This document shows positions 1 to 7,973 of a DNA stretch of 64,000 nucleotides, one piece after another. A program made the position numbers and the translations under genes. The notes beneath the pieces were generated by a model. That model was not told the DNA's origin. It saw nothing but the letters and a program-made list of their open reading frames with translations, and made no database searches. Positions within the stretch are counted from its first letter, which is position 1. Every line of letters begins with the position of its first letter. Origin of the DNA: Mesorhizobium sp. B2-3-12 (GTDB taxonomy: Bacteria > Pseudomonadota > Alphaproteobacteria > Rhizobiales > Rhizobiaceae); contig NZ_VFVR01000002.1 in NCBI RefSeq assembly GCF_006442205.1, positions 248,001 through 312,000 on the forward strand, written 5' to 3'.

Positions 1-127
1 CGACGATCTTCTGGAAACCGCCGTCCTCGATCAGCCCTAGCTTGGTCGCGGTCTCCGCGAAGTCATAGAAAAAGGGGACCGTCGCGTCGGCGGTCTTGCC
101 GGGAACATGCGTGAATTCGATCGGCAT
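1..127 (-). CDS. LLM-class flavin-dependent oxidoreductase, N-terminus only
   Basis: Only the first ~42 codons lie in the window; the rest runs off the left edge. The translated start (MPIEFTHVPG, then YDFAETATKLGLIEDGGFQKIV) resembles the N-terminus of luciferase-like (SsuD/alkanesulfonate monooxygenase type) FMNH2-dependent enzymes, where an early helix carries the substrate-binding monomer into the TIM barrel. The start at 127 is preferred over the in-frame ATG at 133 because GGAGG ends 8 nt upstream of it. The assignment rests on a short stretch and is tentative. Confidence 0.45.
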   Translation of the reverse strand, partial: MPIEFTHVPGKTADATVPFFYDFAETATKLGLIEDGGFQKIV

Positions 128-265
128 TGTCATCTCCTCCATCACTGGAATCACTGATGCTGTGAAATGCGAATCCTCGGCCACGCGAAAGCGCTCCGGG
201 ATCCGGTTCATTCAACTCCGATTGCCTGAAAGCCGTGGGGCGACGGCCCCTGCCGATCCGGCGCC

Positions 266-421
266 TTAGGGAATAAGGCCCAGCACGACCGCTCCGGTGA
301 ACACGAACGCAAGAGCAAAGACGAGATAGGCGAAAGCGCCGGCATAGGCCGGACGAAAGCTCTGGGCGTTGGCCACCCTCTGGCCGCTGCCGTCTGTCTG
401 AGCGTTCTGAATATAGGACAT
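266..421 (-). CDS. 51-residue single-span membrane peptide
   Basis: A short open frame starts at ATG 421 with a good ribosome binding site (GGAGG, 5 nt spacing) and ends at TAA 266. The first ~25 residues are polar (MSYIQNAQTDGSGQRVANAQ). They are followed by one hydrophobic helix at residues ~29-50 (AYLVFALAFVFTGAVVLGLI) reaching almost to the C-terminus, so it is probably a small inner-membrane protein with an N-terminal cytoplasmic tail. A longer frame covering 208-438 on the same strand is Arg-rich and lacks a ribosome binding site, so it was not used. No function is recognised. Confidence 0.6.
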   Translation of the reverse strand: MSYIQNAQTDGSGQRVANAQSFRPAYAGAFAYLVFALAFVFTGAVVLGLIP

Positions 422-718
422 ATCGACCTCCGTCTCACCGGTTAATCTATAAAACTTGTAGACTTTGTCGATTGCTATTTTTGCGTCTTTGGCAGAAATA
501 TTTTCTCGTCAGTAGGAAGAAATTGGTGCAAAATTGCTGTGAACGCGGATTTAGGCCATCGGGAGAGAGGGTGCCACGGCAGCGCTCCATGCGCCTTGAA
601 TGGACCTATGCGCTTGTCATCACGCACCTATTTCCTGCATTGGCCACGCGAGCAGGGAGGGATAGCATCGTCACCAGCGACAACATGACATGATCCAGAA
701 GGACGGTGGGGGCGGGAA
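422..718. other. Intergenic region between the membrane peptide and the short-chain dehydrogenase
   Basis: This 297-bp divergent spacer has an AT-rich part at ~440-530 against a GC-rich background. It holds an imperfect palindrome, TCTATAA (446-452) / TTGTAGA (456-462), about 25 bp upstream of the small membrane peptide, possibly a regulator site. No convincing gene is seen in the rest; a short frame at 472-693 has no ribosome binding site and unusual composition. Confidence 0.4.
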
Positions 719-1486
719 ATGGGCACAAGACTGGCCGGTAAGATTGCCATCATTTCGGGCGGCGCGACCGGAATGGGCGGCGCGGCTTCGGAACTATTCG
801 CCGCCGAAGGCGCCAAGGTGGCGATCATCGACCGCAACGGTGAAGCAGCCGCCGCAACCGCGGCGGCGATCCGGGCGCGCGGCCATGTCGCCGAGCACTT
901 TGTCGCCGACGTGTCTGATGAAGCGCAGGTCGAAGCGGCGGTGAAAGGGGCGTCCGAAAAGCTCGGGCCCGTCACCGTGCTGTTCAACCATGCCGGCACC
1001 ATCGTAATAAAGCCGTTCCTGGAGACGACGCTCAAGGAATGGGACTGGCTGCACGCCGTCAATGTGCGCTCGATGTTCCTGATGACGCGCGCCGTGCTGC
1101 CCGGCATGATCGCGGCGGGCGGTGGCTCGATCGTCTGCACCTCGTCGATCTCGGCGGTGGCGGCGACGCCCAACGAAGTGCTCTACGACACCACCAAGGG
1201 CGCCTGCCACATGTTCGCCCGCGCCATCGCCGTGGAATTCCGCGACCGCAATATCCGCTGCAACGCGGTTTGCCCCGGCTTTATCAGGACCCCGCACGGT
1301 CTGCGCGAAGTCGCCGACCTCGGCAAGCTCGGCGTCGATGTGTCCGATGCCGCGCTGGCCGCGCAGCAGGGACGGATCGGCGAGCCCGACGAGGTGGCGA
1401 AGGCAGCGCTTTACCTGGCCAGCGACGAGTCGAGTTTCGTCAACGGCACGCATCTGTTCGTCGACAATGGTTTTACGGCGATGTGA
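719..1486 (+). CDS. SDR-family NAD(P)-dependent oxidoreductase
   Basis: A classical short-chain dehydrogenase of 255 residues. It has the glycine-rich cofactor motif GGATGMGG at residues 14-21, the NHAG motif at 90-93, catalytic Ser143, and the YxxxK pair Tyr156/Lys160. The acidic residue at the end of the second strand (IIDRN, residues 36-40) suggests NAD(H) preference. C-terminal VNGTHLFVDNGFTAM is typical of the family. Start chosen at ATG 719 after GGGGGCGGG. It is not clearly co-transcribed with a neighbour and its substrate cannot be told from the sequence. The Asn-motif variant NHAG recurs in the other dehydrogenase of this window (21112-21873). Confidence 0.9.
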   Translation: MGTRLAGKIAIISGGATGMGGAASELFAAEGAKVAIIDRNGEAAAATAAAIRARGHVAEHFVADVSDEAQVEAAVKGASEKLGPVTVLFNHAGTIVIKPFLETTLKEWDWLHAVNVRSMFLMTRAVLPGMIAAGGGSIVCTSSISAVAATPNEVLYDTTKGACHMFARAIAVEFRDRNIRCNAVCPGFIRTPHGLREVADLGKLGVDVSDAALAAQQGRIGEPDEVAKAALYLASDESSFVNGTHLFVDNGFTAM

Positions 1487-1523
1487 GGCGACAGCTCGGC
1501 GCCCTTCCTCTACCCCGTCGATC

Positions 1524-1683
1524 GGGGGAGAGGTGTCGAGCGAAGCTCGACGGAGTGGGGGTCGACCCCTTGGCGCAAGGCAAGGCGATACTTGCGCCTT
1601 GTCCCCTTTTCACTGTCCGTTGGCGACGGTTGGTCAGGTGGTTCCCCCACTCCGTCTCGGCTTCGCCGAGCCACCTCTCCCCC
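1524..1683. repeat. Intergenic inverted-repeat element, 38-40 bp arms
   Basis: The left arm (1524-1561, beginning GGGGGAGAGGTGTCGAGCGA) and right arm (1644-1683) are nearly perfect reverse complements, each with an internal hairpin (TCGAGCGAAGCTCGA in the left arm, CTCGGCTTCGCCGAG in the right). The element lies between the convergent dehydrogenase and permease genes and may also act as a bidirectional transcription stop. It is of the same style as, but different from, the repeats at 5281 and 13001. Confidence 0.7.
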
Positions 1684-1713
1684 CTCCGGAGGGAGAGGAA
1701 AGGTCGCCAGGTC

Positions 1714-2658
1714 CTACCGCTCTTCTCGTCGAAACGGCTTTAGCAGCGCCGACGGCGCCACCGCGTTGCGCGACATCACCGCCATGGCGACGATGGTGAA
1801 GATGAAAGGCAGCATCAGGAACGCCTCGTAGGGGATATGCCCCAGCCCGCTCGCCTGCATGCGCAGCTGGAGCGCGTCGACGAAGGCGAACAGCAGCGCG
1901 GCCCCCGCCGAGCGCCACGGGTCCCAGCGGCCGAACACCACCAGCGCGATCGCCACCCAGCCGCGTCCGGACACGACGCCGAAGGTGAAGGCGTTGAACT
2001 GCGCCATCGACAGGAAGGCTCCGGCGAGCCCCATCAAGGCACCACCGAGGATGACCGCCTGGAAGCGCGTGGCAATGACGCTGACGCCGGCGGAATCGGC
2101 GGCACGCGGGTTCTCTCCGACCATGCGCACCGACAGGCCCCAGGGCGTGCGATAGAGCACAAAGGCTGCGAGCGGGATGGCCAGGATCGCCATGTAGACC
2201 AGCGCGAACTGGTTGAACACCGCCGGCCCGAGCACGGGAATGTCGGAGAGAACCGGGATCGGCAGTGTCTGAAAGCCCTTGATGCTCGGCGGCACCGATT
2301 GCTGGCCGAAGATCAGCCGGTAGAGGAAATAGGCAAGCCCCGAACTGAACAGCGTCACGCCGATGCCGCAGACATGCTGGCTCAAGCCCAGCGCCACCGT
2401 GAACAGCGCATGCAGCGCGCCCATAAGCATGCCGGTCAGCACCGCCACCAGCACGCCCAGCCACAGGCTGCCGCTGAGACTGGTGGCGGTGAAGCCGGTC
2501 ATGGCGCACAGCAGCATGATGCCTTCGATGCCGAGATTGAGCACGCCGGCCCGTTCGGAGAACATTTCGCCCAGCGTGGCAAAGGCCAACGGTGTGGCGA
2601 TGCGGATGATGGCGGCGAGGAACCCGACCTGAAAGATCTGCTCGAACACCGCGTTCAT
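1714..2658 (-). CDS. BMP-type ABC transporter permease (second permease)
   Basis: A 314-residue integral membrane protein beginning MNAVFEQIFQVGFLAAIIRI, with about eight to ten hydrophobic segments and the BPD_transp_2 features LGEMFSERAGVLNLGIEGIM (residues ~27-46) and RAADSAGV in the cytoplasmic coupling loop. This family (NupQ/YufQ-like) imports nucleosides or similar solutes together with a BMP lipoprotein-type binding protein. It is the last gene of a four-gene leftward operon; its start at 2658 overlaps the stop of the upstream permease by 4 bp (ATGA). The solute is unknown. Confidence 0.88.
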   Translation of the reverse strand: MNAVFEQIFQVGFLAAIIRIATPLAFATLGEMFSERAGVLNLGIEGIMLLCAMTGFTATSLSGSLWLGVLVAVLTGMLMGALHALFTVALGLSQHVCGIGVTLFSSGLAYFLYRLIFGQQSVPPSIKGFQTLPIPVLSDIPVLGPAVFNQFALVYMAILAIPLAAFVLYRTPWGLSVRMVGENPRAADSAGVSVIATRFQAVILGGALMGLAGAFLSMAQFNAFTFGVVSGRGWVAIALVVFGRWDPWRSAGAALLFAFVDALQLRMQASGLGHIPYEAFLMLPFIFTIVAMAVMSRNAVAPSALLKPFRREER

Positions 2659-3710
2659 TGGACGGCTCCGACGCGGCGAATGCGATAGGCGGTGAACAGC
2701 AGCGCGACCAGCATGGCGAGCAGCGCCGTGCCCTGGATGACATCGCTGAGGAAGGCCGGCACGCCGGTCGCGCGCGACATCGCCTCGGCGCCGGTCATCA
2801 CGGCGGCCAGGAAGATCGCCGCCGGCACGACGCCAAGCGGATTGAGCCGCGCCAACATGGCAACGACAATGCCGGAATAGCCGTAGCCCGGCGAAATATC
2901 GCTCATCACCTGGAAGTGCACGCCGCCGACCTCTCCGACGCCGGCCAGCCCCGCCAGCGCGCCCGACAGCAGCGCCGTCGAAAGCAGCACGCGCTGGACG
3001 TGGATGCCGCCATAGCGGGCCGCTTCCGGGTTCTCGCCGGTGACGCGGATGCGGAAGCCGAGCGTGGTGCGCACGATCAGGAACCAGATCAACGGTGCGG
3101 CGACCAGTGCCGCGATGACGCCGAGATGCAGCCGCGTGCCTTCGATCAGCACCGGGAAATTGGCCGAATCCTCGATCGGCGGCGAGATCGGATAGCCGCT
3201 GAAGCTGTCCTTCCACGGCCCCTCGATGAGCGCCATCAGCGCGTAATAGATGACCGAATTGAGCAGCAGCGAACTGACGACATCATCGACCTTGAATTTT
3301 ACACGCAGCGTCGCCGGAACCAGCGCGACGGCGGCACCCGCGGCGGCACCGGCCAGTGCCATCAAGAGCATGGCGAGCGGTCCCGGCATCGGGATGGCGC
3401 CGACAAAACAACTGGCGACGGCACCGGCCAGCAATTGGCCCTCCGCGCCGATGTTCCAGAATTTGGCGCGGAAGGCGACGGCGACCGCCAGCCCGGTGAA
3501 GATCATCGGTGCGGCGCGCACCAGCGTTTCGGTGATGGCATAGCTGTCGCCGAGCGAGGCGGCGAACATCACGCCGTAGGATTCGAACACACCAGCCCCG
3601 GCCAGCGCGATCAGGCCGCTGCACAACACCAGAGTCGCCGCGATGGCGAGCAGTGGCAAAGCGAGGTTGAACCAAGCGGGTGTGGAGGTACGCGCTTCCA
3701 GGCGAAACAT
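2655..3710 (-). CDS. BMP-type ABC transporter permease (first permease)
   Basis: A 351-residue membrane protein of the branched-chain/sugar permease superfamily, NupP/YufP-like. It starts with a short cytoplasmic tail then a helix (LALPLLAIAATLVLCSGLIA), contains FWNIGAEGQLLAGAVASCF at ~114-132 (the conserved substrate-path segment) and TGENPEAARYGGI in the loop that contacts the ATPase. Its start codon shares a base with the stop of the ATPase gene (3710), and its stop overlaps the next permease. It forms the membrane channel with that permease. Confidence 0.88.
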   Translation of the reverse strand: MFRLEARTSTPAWFNLALPLLAIAATLVLCSGLIALAGAGVFESYGVMFAASLGDSYAITETLVRAAPMIFTGLAVAVAFRAKFWNIGAEGQLLAGAVASCFVGAIPMPGPLAMLLMALAGAAAGAAVALVPATLRVKFKVDDVVSSLLLNSVIYYALMALIEGPWKDSFSGYPISPPIEDSANFPVLIEGTRLHLGVIAALVAAPLIWFLIVRTTLGFRIRVTGENPEAARYGGIHVQRVLLSTALLSGALAGLAGVGEVGGVHFQVMSDISPGYGYSGIVVAMLARLNPLGVVPAAIFLAAVMTGAEAMSRATGVPAFLSDVIQGTALLAMLVALLFTAYRIRRVGAVQ

Positions 3711-5227
3711 CAGCCGCGGCCCTCCACGCCGGTCATCAGCAGGCCGAGCCGCGCGACGGTCGCATCGGCGCTGTCCAGCGTACCGGCGATGTGGCCCTCA
3801 TACATCACCGCGATGCGGTCGCAGAGCACCAGCAGTTCTTCCAGATCCTCGCCGATGACGATGATGCCGCAGCCCTTGGCGCGCATGTCGAGGAATTTCT
3901 CGTGGATGAAGCGGGCCGCGCCAATGTCGAGACCGCGCGTCGGCTGCGAGACGATCAGAACCTTTGGGTCGAAGGCAAGCTCGCGCGCCAGCAGCGCCTT
4001 CTGCAGGTTGCCGCCCGACAGCGCGCCGGCCCGCGTCATCGGCCCGGGACATCTGATATCGTAGGCCTTGATCTGTTCTTCGGCGAAGGCGCGGATCGCA
4101 TCCGGCTTGAGCAGGCCCCTGGCGGAGAAGGCTGCCGTGCCGATGCGTGGCAGCACCATGGAATCGGCGAGCGGCAAATTGGTGACCAGACCTGTCGTCA
4201 TGCGGTCTTCCGGGATGCGGCCAAGGCCAAGCGCCTGCACCTCGCGCGGCGAGAACCGCGATACGTTCTGGCCGGCGATGGTCATCCTTCCGGCATCCGG
4301 CGCGCGCACGCCGGAGATGACCTCCGCCAGCGCCCGCTGGCCATTGCCGGAGACGCCGGCAATGCCGAGAATTTCGCCGGCCCGCACGACAAGGGATATG
4401 TGGCGCAGCGTCGTACCCGAATGTTTCGAGGTCGAAATGCCGTCGAGGGCGAGCACTGCTTCGCCCGGCGTCGATGGCCCGCGCGCCGGCGGCACGATCT
4501 CGTGGCCGCACATCAGCTCGGCCATCGCGGCCGACGTCGTGTTGGCCGGATCGTCTACCCGCCCGGCGACGCGGCCATGCCGCAGCACGGTGCAGCGATG
4601 CGTCAGCGCCCGCACCTCATTGAGCTTGTGCGAGATGAAGATGATGCCGAGCCCCTGCGCCGCCATCGACCGCAAGGCCGAAAACAGCCCATCGACCTCG
4701 CTCGGCGCCAGCACCGCGGTCGGCTCGTCGAGGATCAGCAGCCTGGCGCCGCGAAACAGCGCCTTGACGATTTCGAGCCGCTGCTGCTCGCCGACCGACA
4801 GCGCCGAGACCGGCAGGCTGGGATCGAGCGTCAACCCATGCTGGCGGCTGATTTCGGCCAGCCGCGCCAAGCCGCCGGCGCGATCGATCCGCCCCGATTT
4901 GCCGGGAATGCCGATGAGCAGGTTTTCCAGCACGGTCAGCCGAGCTGCCAGATGAAAATGCTGGTGCACCATGCCGATGCCGGCGGCCAGCGCGTCGGCC
5001 GAGCTGGAGATCCGCGCCGGCTGGCCCTGGATCAGGATCTCGCCGGCATCAGGCGCATAGGCGCCGAACAGCACGTTCATCAGCGTCGTCTTGCCAGCGC
5101 CGTTTTCGCCCAGCAGCCCGAGGATTTCGCCCGGCGCCACGCTGAGGTCCACAGCCTCGTTTGCCTTGACGGCGCCGAAGCTCTTGGTGATGCCGCGCAT
5201 TTCGATGAGTGGGGCGGGCGTCGGCAA
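3710..5227 (-). CDS. Double-domain ABC transporter ATPase (NupO/RbsA type)
   Basis: A 505-residue ATPase with two nucleotide-binding domains, as usual for nucleoside and ribose-type importers. The first has Walker A GENGAGKTT at 40-48, signature LSVGEQQRLEI and Walker B LLILDEPTAVL. The second has the usual degenerate P-loop (GVSGNGQRAL), signature LSGGNLQKALLARELA and the switch segment QPTRGLDIGA. It energises the two permeases downstream. Between it and the binding-protein gene lie 235 bp holding a palindromic repeat, so the binding protein may be expressed at a different level. Confidence 0.92.
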   Translation of the reverse strand: MPTPAPLIEMRGITKSFGAVKANEAVDLSVAPGEILGLLGENGAGKTTLMNVLFGAYAPDAGEILIQGQPARISSSADALAAGIGMVHQHFHLAARLTVLENLLIGIPGKSGRIDRAGGLARLAEISRQHGLTLDPSLPVSALSVGEQQRLEIVKALFRGARLLILDEPTAVLAPSEVDGLFSALRSMAAQGLGIIFISHKLNEVRALTHRCTVLRHGRVAGRVDDPANTTSAAMAELMCGHEIVPPARGPSTPGEAVLALDGISTSKHSGTTLRHISLVVRAGEILGIAGVSGNGQRALAEVISGVRAPDAGRMTIAGQNVSRFSPREVQALGLGRIPEDRMTTGLVTNLPLADSMVLPRIGTAAFSARGLLKPDAIRAFAEEQIKAYDIRCPGPMTRAGALSGGNLQKALLARELAFDPKVLIVSQPTRGLDIGAARFIHEKFLDMRAKGCGIIVIGEDLEELLVLCDRIAVMYEGHIAGTLDSADATVARLGLLMTGVEGRG

Positions 5228-5280
5228 GGATACTCCTGATCGGTCTGCGATTTAGCTTTGCTTGACAGGGATGCGCCGCA

Positions 5281-5432
5281 CCCCCCTCTGGCCTGCCGGC
5301 CATCTCCCCCTCAAGGGGGGAGATCGGCAGCTTTGTCGGCGACGCCGCTTATTCACGGTGAAAATTGGCGAAAGCCGAGGTGACATTCGATCTCCCCCTT
5401 GAGGGGGAGATGTCCGGCAGGACAGAGGGGGG
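5281..5432. repeat. ~152-bp palindromic intergenic repeat, copy 1
   Basis: The ends are inverted repeats (CCCCCCTCTGGCCTGCCGG at the left, CCGGCAGGACAGAGGGGGG at the right) followed inward by CATCTCCCCC and GGGGGAGATG, and by further small hairpins. A second copy at 17216-17369 has the same ends and the same central GGCGAAAGCCGAG. Such mosaic palindromic elements are common between rhizobial genes and may act at the RNA level as stops or mRNA stabilisers; here it separates an ABC ATPase from its binding protein. Confidence 0.8.
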
Positions 5433-5462
5433 CGCCTAGCACCAACCCCTAAAGACCGGAAC

Positions 5463-6494
5463 TCAATCCGAAACTGGCGTGTTCTCGTCGACATCCACGC
5501 GGAAATTGCCTTCGAGAATCTCGGCCTTCTTCTTCTCGACCAGATCCTTCACGTCCGCCGGCAGCGTCTTGTCGAACTTGTGGAAGGGGGCGAGATAGGA
5601 GCCGCCCTTGGCCATGCGCGAGAAATCGCCGTAATCCTGCGCCGTGTAGACGCCGGCCTTGACCAGCTTGATCGCCTGTTCGACCGTCGGGTACATGTCC
5701 CAGACCGGCCCGGTGATCACCGTATCGGGGCCGAGGCTCGACTGGTCGGACATGTTGGAAATGGCAAGGATCTTCTTCTCCACCGCCGCCTCGATGACGC
5801 CGAAGCGCTCGGCGTAGATGACGTCGACGCCGGCATCGATCTGCGCCACCGCGGCTTCCTTGGCTTTTGGCGGATCGAAGAACGAACCGATGAAAGCGAC
5901 CTTCTTCTTGACGTTCGGGTTGACCTCCTTGGCGCCGGCGAAGAAGGCGTTGACCAGCCGGTTCACTTCCGGAATGCCCATCGCCGCCACCGCGCCGACC
6001 GTGCCCGACTTCGACATCTTGCCGGCGATCATTCCCGAGAGATAAGCGGGCTCGTGAATCCAGTTGTCGAAGACGCCGAAATTGGGTTCGGCCGGCCCGG
6101 CGCCGGAGCCGAACAGCCAGGCCGTCTTGGGAAACTGCTTGGCGGTGCGGCGCGATTCACGCTCGGCGGCGAAGGCATCGCCCAGCACTAGTTGGTACCC
6201 GCCCTGCGCATATTCGCGCATGACGCGGCTGAAATCGGCGGTCTGCACCTTCTCCGACCATTTGTATTCGATGCCGAGTTCCTTCTCGGCCTTCTGCAGG
6301 GCGACGTGGATCTGGTTGTCCCACGGCTCCTCGATAGGCGTCGCGAAGATCGCCGCCACTTTCAGCTTCTTGTCCTTGGCGAAGGCCGCACCTGGCAGCA
6401 TCGCCGCGGCCAGGCCTAGTGCGCCCAACTCCAGCACGTTGCGTCGCGAAAACCCTTCGCGTGTCGAATAGGATTTGTACTTCCGGTCTTCCAT
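5463..6494 (-). CDS. BMP-family ABC substrate-binding protein
   Basis: A 343-residue periplasmic binding protein of the Bmp/PnrA family, which binds purine nucleosides or related ligands. The start at 6494 (MEDRKYKSYS) follows AGAGGGG by 7 nt. A twin-arginine signal is present (SRRNVLEL, Arg17-Arg18, then a hydrophobic stretch to AFA at ~39), so it is likely exported folded. The mature protein shows the family segments KVAAIFATPIEEPWDNQIH and GMIAGKMSKSGTVGAVAAMGIPEVNR. It is the first gene of the leftward transporter operon that continues to 1714. Confidence 0.9.
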   Translation of the reverse strand: MEDRKYKSYSTREGFSRRNVLELGALGLAAAMLPGAAFAKDKKLKVAAIFATPIEEPWDNQIHVALQKAEKELGIEYKWSEKVQTADFSRVMREYAQGGYQLVLGDAFAAERESRRTAKQFPKTAWLFGSGAGPAEPNFGVFDNWIHEPAYLSGMIAGKMSKSGTVGAVAAMGIPEVNRLVNAFFAGAKEVNPNVKKKVAFIGSFFDPPKAKEAAVAQIDAGVDVIYAERFGVIEAAVEKKILAISNMSDQSSLGPDTVITGPVWDMYPTVEQAIKLVKAGVYTAQDYGDFSRMAKGGSYLAPFHKFDKTLPADVKDLVEKKKAEILEGNFRVDVDENTPVSD

Positions 6495-6672
6495 TGCATG
6501 CCCCTCTGTTTGACAGCCGTGTCGAGCCGGCTGTTCCAAAAATCAGACGGGGAACTATGGAACGGGTCCGGACTTTTGTCCACATGGTCAAATTTGGCGG
6601 CGCGTAAGCCGCCGCGATTGTCAAAGCGCGACGACCCGCCGGCCAATCGCTTCAGCTCCCCGCGACGCACCC

Positions 6673-7971
6673 TCAATGCCTGATGCGATCCCGCATCGCG
6701 TACCACAGCATCCCCAGCACATAGAGCGGCCCACGCAACGCCGTGCCACCGGGGAACGGCATCGGCGTCAATGTCGAGAACAGGTCGAGCCGCGAGGCAT
6801 CGCCGGTGATGGCCTCCGCGAGCAGCTTGCCCGACAGCGTCGACAGGATGACGCCCTTGCCGGAATAGCCATGCGCGAAATAGACCTCGTCATAGTGCCC
6901 GACATGCGGCAGCCGCGACGTCGTCACCGACACCAGCCCACCCCAGGCGTGGTCGATGCGGCAACCCTTGAGCTGCGGGAAGGTGGCTTCCATATGCGGC
7001 CGCACGAAGCCGGCAATGTCGGCCGGCGGCGACGGCGTGTAGCGCTCGCCGCCACCGAACAGCAGCCGTCCATCCGCCGACATGCGGTAATAATTGACCA
7101 CGAAGCGTGTGTCCGACACCGCGACATTGGCCGGAATGACATTGCGTTTGCCCTCCAGCGGTTCGGTGGCGACGATGTAGTTGCCGACCGGCATGATGCG
7201 GCTGTTGACGCGCGGCTCCAGCCCATTGAGCAGCGCATCGCCCGCCAGCACGACATGTCTGGCCCGCACCGAACCCTTTGCCGTGGAGACCCGGGTCGAA
7301 GGCTCGCGCTCCAGCCTCACCGCCACTGAATTCTCATGGATGACGACGCCGGCGGCCACGGCCGCGCGGGCAAGCCCGAGCGTATAGTTCAACGGATGCA
7401 TGTGGCCGCCGAGCGGCTCATACATCGCCCCATGGTAAGGCGTGTCGACCTTGCTGCGGGCGTCCGCCGCCGACAGGATCTCGACGTCACGGAACTTCAT
7501 CACGCTGTCGAGGCACTTTGCTTCGTCTTCCAGATCTTTGAGGTCGGAGCCATTGACGGCGCCGACCAGGTGGCCGGTCAGCCTCACATCGCAATCGATG
7601 GCGTGGCGTTCGATGATGTCAAGCACCAGCCCGCGCGCCTCGAAGGCGAGGTCGAACAGCACCTTTGCCCGTTCGGGACCGTAGAGCTTGACCAGGCCCT
7701 TGGCGCCCTTGCGCAGGCCGGGGATCATCTGGCCGCCATTGCGCCCCGACGCGCCCCAGCCGATCTTGCCGCCTTCGAGCAGCACCACCTTCAGGCCGCG
7801 CTCGGCGGCATGAAGGGCGGCCGACAGGCCCGTGCAACCACCGCCGACGACAACCAGATCGGCGTCGACATCGCCGACCAGCGCCGGATGGTCCGGCGCC
7901 GGATTGGCGGTGGCGACATAATAGGATTTGCCGATGTCGAGACCGGAATTGAAACCCGTTGAAGATGCCAT
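6673..7971 (-). CDS. FAD-dependent amine oxidoreductase, PuuB-like
   Basis: A 432-residue DAO-family flavoenzyme. It has the dinucleotide-binding motif VVGGGCTGLSAA at ~41-52, the acidic ribose-binding Glu at LLEGG, and GWGASGRNGGQ at 71-81, which is typical of gamma-glutamylputrescine oxidase (PuuB) and its relatives. In the Puu pathway this step oxidises the gamma-glutamylated amine to an aldehyde with release of H2O2 and ammonia. The start at 7971 lies 2 nt after the stop of the glutamine-synthetase-like gene; a GTG at 7977 is possible. It is the last gene of the leftward unit under the GntR gene. Confidence 0.85.
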   Translation of the reverse strand: MASSTGFNSGLDIGKSYYVATANPAPDHPALVGDVDADLVVVGGGCTGLSAALHAAERGLKVVLLEGGKIGWGASGRNGGQMIPGLRKGAKGLVKLYGPERAKVLFDLAFEARGLVLDIIERHAIDCDVRLTGHLVGAVNGSDLKDLEDEAKCLDSVMKFRDVEILSAADARSKVDTPYHGAMYEPLGGHMHPLNYTLGLARAAVAAGVVIHENSVAVRLEREPSTRVSTAKGSVRARHVVLAGDALLNGLEPRVNSRIMPVGNYIVATEPLEGKRNVIPANVAVSDTRFVVNYYRMSADGRLLFGGGERYTPSPPADIAGFVRPHMEATFPQLKGCRIDHAWGGLVSVTTSRLPHVGHYDEVYFAHGYSGKGVILSTLSGKLLAEAITGDASRLDLFSTLTPMPFPGGTALRGPLYVLGMLWYAMRDRIRH

Positions 7972-7973
7972 GG

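Noticed and set aside
208..438. A 76-codon minus-strand frame
   Set aside because: Arg/Pro-rich, no ribosome binding site; the 51-codon frame in another phase (266-421) has a proper site and a membrane helix.
472..693. A 73-codon frame in the 422-718 spacer
   Set aside because: No ribosome binding site and mixed, unlikely composition; the region looks like promoter DNA.
2658..5239. Long plus-strand frames over the BMP-type permease and ATPase genes
   Set aside because: Antisense shadows; the minus strand shows Walker motifs and membrane spans with coupled starts and stops.
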